This document shows positions 1 through 7,799 of a stretch of 32,430 nucleotides of DNA, piece by piece. Source of the stretch: an uncultured Acidobacteriota bacterium. Lineage in GTDB: Bacteria > Acidobacteriota > Blastocatellia > RBC074. The DNA lies in NCBI GenBank assembly GCA_903828635.1, contig CAIKMY010000215.1:1-32430 (forward strand), written 5' to 3'. A program made the translations under genes and the position numbers. How positions within the stretch are numbered: position 1 is the first letter of the stretch; the number at the start of each line of letters is the position of its first letter. Below the pieces are notes generated by a model, which was not told the origin of the DNA, made no database searches, and saw nothing but the letters and a program-made list of their open reading frames with translations.

Positions 1-1146
1 ACAACATCTCGCAGATTTATACCGGGGCTGCTTTATTGCTCAGCAATCGTGTTGTGTCTGCTGACCTCGCCGGGATTCGGCCAGGGGAGTGGCAGAGAGG
101 CATCTCCGGGGCGCGCCATTGAAATGCACCGTGCGGGTGATATAGACGGTGCGATTCGTGAATACCAGATCTTTCTGGCGGCACATCCGGAGAGATATGA
201 TATCCGCTCCAACCTTGGGGCAGCGCTGGCGCGGGTGGGGCGGTATCACGAGGCGATCGAGCAGTACCAGCGCGCACTCAGGATCGACCCGCACCATCCC
301 GACATACACTTCAACCTCGCGACTGCTTACTATAAATCGGCGCGCATCGGACAGGCGGCTGAGGAGTTAAGACAACTGATCGCTGATCATCCTGAGCGGC
401 TCAATGCCATCCTGCTGCTGGCTGACTGCTACCTGCAAATGGGTGAGAATCGCAAAGTAGTCGAGTTGATCACACCGGTGGCTGAGCGCAATCCGGCTGA
501 TCTCGCGGCAGCCTACCTGCTGGGTACGGCACTGGTGCGCGACGGAGAGCGAGAGCGTGGACAGATCTACATCGAGCGAATCATGCGACGTGGCGACTCC
601 GCCGAGGCACGACTGCTGATGGGGACAACCTACCTGCTCATCCAGGAGAATGTCAGGGCGATCGCTGAGCTTGAACAGGCGGCAAAGCTCAACCCGCAGT
701 TGCCGGCGGTCAACGCCTACCTTGGCCAGGCGCAGATGATGGCGGGAAACACTGATGGCGCACAGGAGTACTTTCGCCGCGAGCTCCGGATCAATCCAAA
801 CGACTTCAACTCCAACCTCCAAATGGGCATTCTGCGCAAGCAGGATCAGAAGTATGACGAAGCGCTGGACTATTTCCGGAAAGCTTTGCTGGTTCGCCCC
901 AATGAGCCAAACTCACGCTACTACATTGCCAGCATTGATCTCGGTCAGGGAAGATTCGACATTGCCCGGGAGAGGCTTGAAGGAGTCGTCAGGGATGCTC
1001 CTGACTTTGTTGAGGCTCACGTCATGCTCGCGACTGCCTATTATCGATTGCGGCGTAAGGCCGATGGTGATCGCCATCAGGCGATCGTCAATCGACTCAA
1101 CGCCGAGCGACAGGCCAGACAACCAGGTGCCCGCGAGAAACCCTGA
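1..1146 (+). CDS. TPR-repeat protein, probably secreted/periplasmic; 5' end truncated by the window edge
   Basis: Repeated TPR signatures (e.g. GRYHEAIEQYQRALRIDPHHPDIHFNLATAYY, KYDEALDYFRKALLVRPNEPNSRYYIASI). Frame is open to base 1 (TTSRRFIPGLLYCSAIVLCLLTSPGFGQ), and the GTG at 49 lies inside the apparent signal-peptide hydrophobic core, so the real start is probably upstream. Confidence 0.85.
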   Translation, partial: TTSRRFIPGLLYCSAIVLCLLTSPGFGQGSGREASPGRAIEMHRAGDIDGAIREYQIFLAAHPERYDIRSNLGAALARVGRYHEAIEQYQRALRIDPHHPDIHFNLATAYYKSARIGQAAEELRQLIADHPERLNAILLLADCYLQMGENRKVVELITPVAERNPADLAAAYLLGTALVRDGERERGQIYIERIMRRGDSAEARLLMGTTYLLIQENVRAIAELEQAAKLNPQLPAVNAYLGQAQMMAGNTDGAQEYFRRELRINPNDFNSNLQMGILRKQDQKYDEALDYFRKALLVRPNEPNSRYYIASIDLGQGRFDIARERLEGVVRDAPDFVEAHVMLATAYYRLRRKADGDRHQAIVNRLNAERQARQPGAREKP

Positions 1147-1172
1147 AAGAACTCATCTGCCCGGTTCGAGTA

Positions 1173-2357
1173 ATGGAACATCGACTCAAAATTGCCATCA
1201 TTATCGTGCTGCTTATCCTGGCAGTGGGCATGAACCTGCCGCAGATCACTGGTACAGGCATTGCTCAGGGTCCGGTCAGCAGCGCACAGAGCGATAAAAG
1301 TTTCGCCCCGCCACCAGAATGGCGGCCGACAGCAGTTCCGGCAGGGCGGCGAATGCTGGGTAACGCCACCTGCGGAGAGTGCCACACCCAGGTGAAGACT
1401 CAACCCCAAACGACAATGGGAAAGGCGCTGGAGCTTGCCAGCGAAAGCCGCATCCTCAGCGCCAACCCTGATCTGAACTTCAGAAGCGGACGGTTCATTT
1501 ACAATATTCGACGTGATGGTGATCGCAGCATCTACACTGTCAGCGATGGCAGAGAATCGATCTCAGTGCCGATTCTCTATGCCTTCGGCCTTGGCAAAGC
1601 CGGCCAGACCTACGTTTTTGAACGTGAAGGACGCTACTATGAAAGCCGCGTCAGCTTCTATGATCAAATAGGTGGCCTCGACTACACGATCGGTGCACCG
1701 CGCATCCCGGCAGCATCCCTCGCGGAGGCAGTTGGCCGGGCCATGGATTCAGCCGATCTGAAGGACTGCTTTGGATGCCACGCGACCGCAGCCGTTGCCG
1801 AAGGCCGTCTTCAGCTCGACAAGATGACGCCGGGTATCTCCTGTGAAGGGTGCCACGGCCCGGGTGATCAGCACGTCGCCCTCATGAAATCGCCATCGAA
1901 ATCTGACCGTCGCGGCTCATCGAGCCTCATTCTCAATCCGGGCCGCTTTGACACCGAGGGACAGACGCAGTTCTGCGGCTCCTGCCATCGCACCTGGGCC
2001 CAGGTTGAACTGATGCGGGTCAGGGGCGTCGACGGTGTCCGCTTTCAGCCATACCGCATCTTCAGCAGCAAATGCTACGACTTCGACGACCGACGCATCG
2101 CCTGCAGTACCTGCCACAACCCTCACGAAGAGGTTCGCCCCGATCCTGCCTTCTACGATGCAAAGTGCCTTGCCTGCCACCGCCGGAGCGATAATCCCGC
2201 AACCACCGGACCACGCCCCTGTCGGGCATCGCCACGCTCCAATTGCGCAGGTTGTCATATGCCAAAATATGAGATCCCCGGCTCCCATTTCCAATTCACG
2301 GATCATCAGATTCGTGTTGTCCGGCCGGGTGACCTCAACCCGGAGCAGAGCCGCTAA
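1173..2357 (+). CDS. Multiheme c-type cytochrome (seven CXXCH motifs), N-terminal signal/anchor
   Basis: CXXCH motifs: CGECH, CFGCH, CEGCH, CGSCH, CSTCH, CLACH, CAGCH; hydrophobic N-terminus (LKIAIIIVLLILAVGM). 26 nt downstream of the TPR gene. Confidence 0.9.
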   Translation: MEHRLKIAIIIVLLILAVGMNLPQITGTGIAQGPVSSAQSDKSFAPPPEWRPTAVPAGRRMLGNATCGECHTQVKTQPQTTMGKALELASESRILSANPDLNFRSGRFIYNIRRDGDRSIYTVSDGRESISVPILYAFGLGKAGQTYVFEREGRYYESRVSFYDQIGGLDYTIGAPRIPAASLAEAVGRAMDSADLKDCFGCHATAAVAEGRLQLDKMTPGISCEGCHGPGDQHVALMKSPSKSDRRGSSSLILNPGRFDTEGQTQFCGSCHRTWAQVELMRVRGVDGVRFQPYRIFSSKCYDFDDRRIACSTCHNPHEEVRPDPAFYDAKCLACHRRSDNPATTGPRPCRASPRSNCAGCHMPKYEIPGSHFQFTDHQIRVVRPGDLNPEQSR

Positions 2358-2564
2358 CGGCCCCGGTACCCGATTGAGTATATCCGGCACCCTCGATCTC
2401 CTCACACTTCTGAAACAGCTTGAATGTGTCCGTCCCGCAGTATGAATAATCGTTGACCGCACTCTGAATATTGTGCTACTTTCACGCCGTCCTTTCAGCA
2501 TTGATTTTCATTTTCGGTACTTATGGAGTTTTACTCTTGCAGTTTCTCTCTTGCAGTTTCAGAC

Positions 2565-2617
2565 ACCTGATCTTCAAACAGTAAACAAACACACAAATCG
2601 AATCGACAAGATCAGGT
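2565..2617. repeat. Perfect 10-bp inverted repeat ACCTGATCTT-N33-AAGATCAGGT
   Basis: Arms at 2565-2574 and 2608-2617, in the 566-bp intergenic region upstream of the receptor gene at 2924. Confidence 0.7.
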
Positions 2618-2873
2618 TAATAACAACTAAGCAGCGGCAGTACATTGAGACATTCGAAGACGCGGGGAGTTGCATCTTTCTGCAAAAAAAGCAGACATGA
2701 GTCATGCTTCAGCTCTGGGCAACAACAATTGTCCATTTCCTGAGTTGATTCGTGGCTGTGGCCGGGCGAGGTCTTTCGGATCGGAAGCCTGTGCAGACAG
2801 GAAGCGCAGGTGAAGTAATCAACCAGCAGCGGTGGATTGTGAGTTCCGGTGTGTCCTGATCACATTGCTTCGG

Positions 2874-2897
2874 GGTGATTTCACCTCCCTGTATAAT
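2874..2897 (+). promoter_or_regulatory. Putative -10 (TATAAT) with adjacent operator-like GGTGA-TT-TCACC
   Basis: TATAAT at 2892-2897 and palindrome at 2874-2885, about 27 nt before ATG 2924, which has a GGAGA-like RBS. No well-spaced -35 was found. Confidence 0.35.
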
Positions 2898-2923
2898 CAA
2901 CAATCAGAGACAGGAGATCAACG

Positions 2924-5900
2924 ATGAAAAGGCTGAAAGGGGTATCCATACCCAGGAGATTATGCTTATTGTTGATGCTGGCTCTTGGTTTGACGGGTTT
3001 GGGCTCTGGTACGGTTGAAGGTCAGGTGCTGACAGGGCAGCTGACCGGGATCGTTAGTGACCAGACAGGAGCAGTCATTCCGAGCGCCAACATTACCCTG
3101 AGGAATCAGCTGTCAGGAGATACACGTCGGACAGTCAGCAATTCCGAGGGGTTGTTTGCCTTTGCGGCAGTACCGACCGGCGACTACACGGTGATCGTCG
3201 AGGCGCAGGGATTTGCCAAATGGGAATTGGGAGGAGTCAAGATCAGTGCGGGGGACCGCAGAACAATCTCTGACATAGTGCTGGGAACGACAGCAGTGAC
3301 GAGCACAGTGGATATTGTGGCCAATGATGATCGGGTAGCGCCGGCCGACAATGGGGAGAAGAGTCTGACACTGACCAACAAGCAGATTCAGAATCTTTCG
3401 CTGGTAGGGCGCAATGCGACGGAGCTGATCAAGGCTTTGCCGGGATTTACGCCGATCACGGGTCTCGACAACCGACCGGGTTACAATGGTGAGGCAATCG
3501 GCATCAACGGCAACGGAGATGGTGGAAAGCAGAGCGCGATTGGCAACTTCTCGGCAAACGGTACGCGGGCAGACGCGCTTGATATCGTTGCTGACGGAGC
3601 GCACGTCTCTGATCCGGGCTGCAATTGTGCAACGCCGATCAATATCAATCCGGAGATGATCGAGGAGTTCAAGGTCTCGACATCAAACTTTGGTGCGGAT
3701 GTCTCGAAGGGACCGATCGTGCTGACGGCCATTTCGAAAGGAGGCGGGAAGGAATTCCATGGATCCGCGTACAGCTTCTTCCGCCACTATAAGATGAACG
3801 CCAACGACTGGTCATTCAATCGGGCGAATCAGACTCGTCCTGAGAACTTTTATGCCTTTCCGGGCGGCAACCTCGGAGGGCCGGTGCTGATACCAGGCAC
3901 CAATTTCAACAAGAATCGGGACAAGCTCTTCTTCTTTGTCGGCTTCGAGTTCTATCGTCAGCGGCTGGACACCGGGTTATTGCGATCGCGTGTGCCAACG
4001 CAGGCGATGCGTTCGGGCGATTTCAGCGACTCGGGCTATCTGGCCAAGCTCTTGTCATCGCAGGTCAATGCTGTACCGGTCGACAACCCCGGCAGCGGAC
4101 TGACAGGAATCGTCAACGGAAGAATTCCGGCAAACCAGATAGATCCGACGGGTCGGGTGATGATGGGACTCTTTCCACTCCCCAATGTTGATCCCGGAGC
4201 CAACCAGGGATACAACTATGTCAAGGCGGTCGAGCTCGATCAGAATATGAAACAGACGCTGACGCGCATCGACTACAACATCAGTGAGAACACCAAGTTC
4301 TATGCGCGTTATAACCTGCAGACAGAGTTGCAGCAGTTTCCGATCGGACTCTGGTGGAGGAATGCTGGACAGGTTCCATACGCGACTCCGGTGGAGGCGC
4401 CAAACCGGTCAGATTCGGTGAGTGCGAGTCTGACCAACGTCTTTTCGCCGACGCTGACCAACGAAGTAGTCTTCGGTTACAGTTTCATCGACTTCCCCAA
4501 CCAGTTCAAGGATCCGAAGAAGGTCTCGAAATCGTCGCTCAACATACCTTTCCGGGGGTTGTTCAAGAACGGTTTGGACCAGATCCCCTCGGCGATCACG
4601 GCGTGGGGTGAGGGGCCGGTCCTCTTCAATCCGGGGGGCTTCGATCCGATTCTTTTTGCCACCAAGCATCTGGCCAACATTTCCGACAACATGACGAAAG
4701 TGGTCTCGCAGCATACGATCAAGTTTGGCGGCTACTATGAGTATGTGATCAACAAGCAACCGGGCAACGAAGTCTCGAACGGACAGGCAGTATTTGCCAC
4801 CTGGGGCGGAAACAGCAGCGGCAATGCGATGGCCGATATCCTTTTGGGGCGCATCAACGATTACTCGGAATCGACGAAGAACGTGTTGCGCAACATCGGG
4901 TTTCACACCTTCGAGTTCTATGCCAGCGACAGTTGGAAGGCAACGCGCCGACTGACACTCGATCTCGGGGCGCGCTTCTACCACCTTGGCAAGTGGTACG
5001 ACCGGGAGGGCTTCGGTTTTGCGGTCTTTGACCGTTCAAAATACAACGAAGCGGATGCCAATGCCGGAAAACTTCCGGGAGTGCTTTGGAACAGCAAGGA
5101 CAAGAATATTCCACTCTCCGGAGCGCCGACCCCATTCCTCAATGTGGCGCCGCGACTGGGCTTCGCCTTCGATCTTTTCGGAACGGGGCGTTCGGTAGTG
5201 CGCGGAGGTTATGGAAGATCGTACTATCATGACGCGCAGTTGACGAGCGGGCTCGACATAGCTGCCGGACTGAAGAAGGTAGGCAGTACCGGGGTGACAA
5301 GCTTCCGCGAGCTTGATGCGCGGGTGGCATCAGCGGATCTGGTAAGGGCCTTTGAGGCGCTCGATCCGAATGATGATCGTCAGCCATTTGTCGACAGTTA
5401 CAGCCTGACCCTGCAGCAGCGACTGCCGGGAAGGATGACGCTGGAGGCAGCCTACGTCGGCAATCGCAGTCGTGACCAGCTCTTCACGCAGGACCAGAAC
5501 CTGGTTCCGCTGGGAACGGCAGGATGTCGCCAGGCGGCGGCGCTTGGCCAGAACTGTGATGCCTTCCGCCCCTTCAAGGGTTACGGCACCGTCAATGTGG
5601 TGAGCCACATTGCCTTTCAGAATTACAACTCGCTGCAGATGACGCTTTCGCGGCAGACCGGGCGTTTCAACTACCTTGCATCCTACACCTTCTCGAAAGC
5701 ACTGGGGATCCGCAATGGTGGAGCTCAGGGATCAGCGGCTGACTCGCTCAATCTGCGTGGTCACAACTATGGCATACTTGGTTACGATCGGACTCATGCC
5801 TTCAATATTGCCTACACGGTTGAGTTGCCGAATATTGCCAAGGACTATATGAAGACGAACAATCCGGTCGCTAAGGGAGTACTCGACGGCTGGCAGTTGT

Positions 5901-6508
5901 CGGGGATTTCGCAGATTGCCAGCGGCTTTCCGTTGCAGGCAAACAGCGTCAATTTCCGGCTGAGTGGGGCGCTCGATCAGACCTGCCGTTTTGCGAAAGC
6001 AAATCCGGCAACGGCAGCACTCTGTGCGGGCAAGGCCGACGCTGACACGGTGACAATCTACAATCCGGGAAACGTCGCCTCAGTGCTTGGCACTCCGAAC
6101 ACGACCGCGCAGCCGATACTGACCTGTGATCCGCGCAAGGGCCTTGGGAGTAATCAGTATGCGAATCTCAACTGCTTTACGCCGCCGGCTCCCGGTCAGA
6201 CGGGTGCCTACGTCTTCCCCTACCTCAAGGGGCCGATGTATAACACCCACGACCTGACGCTCTCGAAAAACTTCCAGTTAACGGAGACGAAGCGGCTGCA
6301 GTTCAGGGTGTCGGCGAACAACTTTCTCAATCATCCGTTGAATTCGTTGATCGAGAACAACCTCAATCTGCAGTTTGAGACGGACAATCCAAACTCGGCC
6401 AATCCGAAGCTGGTGCCCAATGCCTTCACCAAGGCCAATTTCGGGCGGGTAACGGACAACAAGTTTGGGCGTCGCATCATCACGATGTCGGTCAAATTCA
6501 ACTTCTGA
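2924..6508 (+). CDS. Oar-like TonB-dependent outer-membrane receptor with N-terminal carboxypeptidase-regulatory-like domain
   Basis: Signal peptide; LTGIVSDQTGAVIPSANITLRNQLSG...GLFAFAAVPTGDYTVIVEAQGF (CarboxypepD_reg-like); plug-like EEFKVSTSNFGADVSKGPIVLTAISKGGGKEFHGSAYSFF; C-terminal beta strand ending in aromatic F (IITMSVKFNF). Confidence 0.93.
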   Translation: MKRLKGVSIPRRLCLLLMLALGLTGLGSGTVEGQVLTGQLTGIVSDQTGAVIPSANITLRNQLSGDTRRTVSNSEGLFAFAAVPTGDYTVIVEAQGFAKWELGGVKISAGDRRTISDIVLGTTAVTSTVDIVANDDRVAPADNGEKSLTLTNKQIQNLSLVGRNATELIKALPGFTPITGLDNRPGYNGEAIGINGNGDGGKQSAIGNFSANGTRADALDIVADGAHVSDPGCNCATPININPEMIEEFKVSTSNFGADVSKGPIVLTAISKGGGKEFHGSAYSFFRHYKMNANDWSFNRANQTRPENFYAFPGGNLGGPVLIPGTNFNKNRDKLFFFVGFEFYRQRLDTGLLRSRVPTQAMRSGDFSDSGYLAKLLSSQVNAVPVDNPGSGLTGIVNGRIPANQIDPTGRVMMGLFPLPNVDPGANQGYNYVKAVELDQNMKQTLTRIDYNISENTKFYARYNLQTELQQFPIGLWWRNAGQVPYATPVEAPNRSDSVSASLTNVFSPTLTNEVVFGYSFIDFPNQFKDPKKVSKSSLNIPFRGLFKNGLDQIPSAITAWGEGPVLFNPGGFDPILFATKHLANISDNMTKVVSQHTIKFGGYYEYVINKQPGNEVSNGQAVFATWGGNSSGNAMADILLGRINDYSESTKNVLRNIGFHTFEFYASDSWKATRRLTLDLGARFYHLGKWYDREGFGFAVFDRSKYNEADANAGKLPGVLWNSKDKNIPLSGAPTPFLNVAPRLGFAFDLFGTGRSVVRGGYGRSYYHDAQLTSGLDIAAGLKKVGSTGVTSFRELDARVASADLVRAFEALDPNDDRQPFVDSYSLTLQQRLPGRMTLEAAYVGNRSRDQLFTQDQNLVPLGTAGCRQAAALGQNCDAFRPFKGYGTVNVVSHIAFQNYNSLQMTLSRQTGRFNYLASYTFSKALGIRNGGAQGSAADSLNLRGHNYGILGYDRTHAFNIAYTVELPNIAKDYMKTNNPVAKGVLDGWQLSGISQIASGFPLQANSVNFRLSGALDQTCRFAKANPATAALCAGKADADTVTIYNPGNVASVLGTPNTTAQPILTCDPRKGLGSNQYANLNCFTPPAPGQTGAYVFPYLKGPMYNTHDLTLSKNFQLTETKRLQFRVSANNFLNHPLNSLIENNLNLQFETDNPNSANPKLVPNAFTKANFGRVTDNKFGRRIITMSVKFNF

Positions 6509-6517
6509 TCGAGGCTT

Positions 6518-6563
6518 GCCGGTTTGGCGTCCCGGGGGATAGTCTCTCCCGGGATGGACCGGC
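6518..6563 (+). repeat. GC-rich two-tier hairpin downstream of the receptor gene
   Basis: Outer stem GCCGGT (6518-6523)/ACCGGC (6558-6563); inner stem TCCCGGGGG (6530-6538)/CTCCCGGGA (6546-6554). Confidence 0.6.
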
Positions 6564-6604
6564 CGAGAGTGGTTGAACCTGATTGACAGTAATTTACCGG
6601 ACTG

Positions 6605-6644
6605 GAGGGGGGTGGTGGTCCTGAGGACTGTGCCCCCCTCTTTT
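6605..6644 (+). terminator. Intrinsic-terminator-like hairpin plus T tract
   Basis: GAGGGGGG (6605-6612) pairs with CCCCCCTC (6633-6640), with an inner GTCC-TGA-GGAC stem, followed by TTTT (6641-6644). Next ATG is at 6666. Confidence 0.6.
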
Positions 6645-6665
6645 GCTGAAGACTGAACAGAATTA

Positions 6666-7793
6666 ATGACAAGGCAATTGATTATCATACTGGCAATGCT
6701 GGCTGCGGGGATGATGGTGACAACCGTGACTGAGGCAGGGGGCCAGGCCGGACGTTCAGCGACATCATCAAGGTTTGAGCGGCTGGCGAGAGAGGCACAA
6801 AAAGCTCGTGAGGCTGATCGGCTGGACGAGGCATCAGGGCTGTACCTGCAGGCGCTAAGGCTGAGGCCGAAATGGAGTGAAGGGTGGTGGTACGCAGGAA
6901 CGATCTTTTATGAGCGTGATCAATATCGGGAAGCGCGTGGGGCTTTCAATAATCTTGTGCTGGCAGATCCGAAGTTCGGTCCTGGCTGGTCAATGCTCGG
7001 GCTGTGCGAGTTTCAATTGAAGGAATACGCGGCATCATTGAAACACCTGCGGTATGGGAACAGTCTTGGCTTCGGAGATAACGAGGAGTTACGTCGGGTA
7101 GCGCGGTATCACGAGGTAATTCTGCTCAACCGGTTCGAGAGTTTCGAGCTGGCCTACGATGTGATTTTGCGTTCATTTACAGGGCCGCAGGAGACGATTG
7201 AGTTGATTCTGGCACTGGGAGTGACGATGTTGCGGCTGCCATATCTTCCGGAGGATCTGCCGGCAGAGAAGAGAGAGCCGGCATTAAAGACGGGGCGGGC
7301 AGCCTATTTTGCGGCGACGAGGCGTCTCGAAGAGGCACGCAGGGAATACAGTGAACTGTTGGCAGGATACTCGGAGATCGCCGGGGTTCATTATGCCTAT
7401 GGGACATTTCTGCTGCGAGACTTACCTGATGAGGCAATTGCACAGTTCAAGCGTGAGCTGGTAATTTCACCGGGGCATGTGGCCGCACGGCTGCAACTCG
7501 CCTTTGAGTATATCAAGCGCAGGGAGTATGCAAGCGGGCGGGGATACGCGGAGGAGGCGGTCAGACTGGCACCGGGATTGTTTGCGACCCACAATGCTCT
7601 TGGCCGCATACTGTTGGAGCTGGGAGAGATCGAGTTGGCGATCAGATCGCTGGAGACTGGTGTGAGGCTTGCGCCGGACAGTCCGGAGATGTACTTTGCG
7701 CTGTCACGCGCCTATGCACGAGCGGGCCGGGAGAAGGATGCGGAGAAGGCACGGGCTGAATTTCAGAGGCTTGAGAAGCTGCGCGGGAGGTAG
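6666..7793 (+). CDS. Secreted TPR-repeat protein
   Basis: Signal-like N-terminus and TPR signatures (REARGAFNNLVLADPKFGPGWSMLGLCEFQLKEYAASLKHLR; GEIELAIRSLETGVRLAPDSPEMYFALSRAYARAG). Confidence 0.88.
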   Translation: MTRQLIIILAMLAAGMMVTTVTEAGGQAGRSATSSRFERLAREAQKAREADRLDEASGLYLQALRLRPKWSEGWWYAGTIFYERDQYREARGAFNNLVLADPKFGPGWSMLGLCEFQLKEYAASLKHLRYGNSLGFGDNEELRRVARYHEVILLNRFESFELAYDVILRSFTGPQETIELILALGVTMLRLPYLPEDLPAEKREPALKTGRAAYFAATRRLEEARREYSELLAGYSEIAGVHYAYGTFLLRDLPDEAIAQFKRELVISPGHVAARLQLAFEYIKRREYASGRGYAEEAVRLAPGLFATHNALGRILLELGEIELAIRSLETGVRLAPDSPEMYFALSRAYARAGREKDAEKARAEFQRLEKLRGR

Positions 7794-7799
7794 TTAAAG

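Noticed and set aside
2473-2700. 75-aa + strand ORF in the receptor 1 upstream region
   Set aside because: Lacks domain similarity and a convincing RBS, and covers the repeats; more likely noncoding regulatory DNA.
2686-2706. CATGAGTCATG palindrome and A-tract (aaaaaaagcagacatgagtcatgc) as a regulatory site
   Set aside because: Too short to separate from chance in an intergenic region of this size; no second copy seen near the other receptors.
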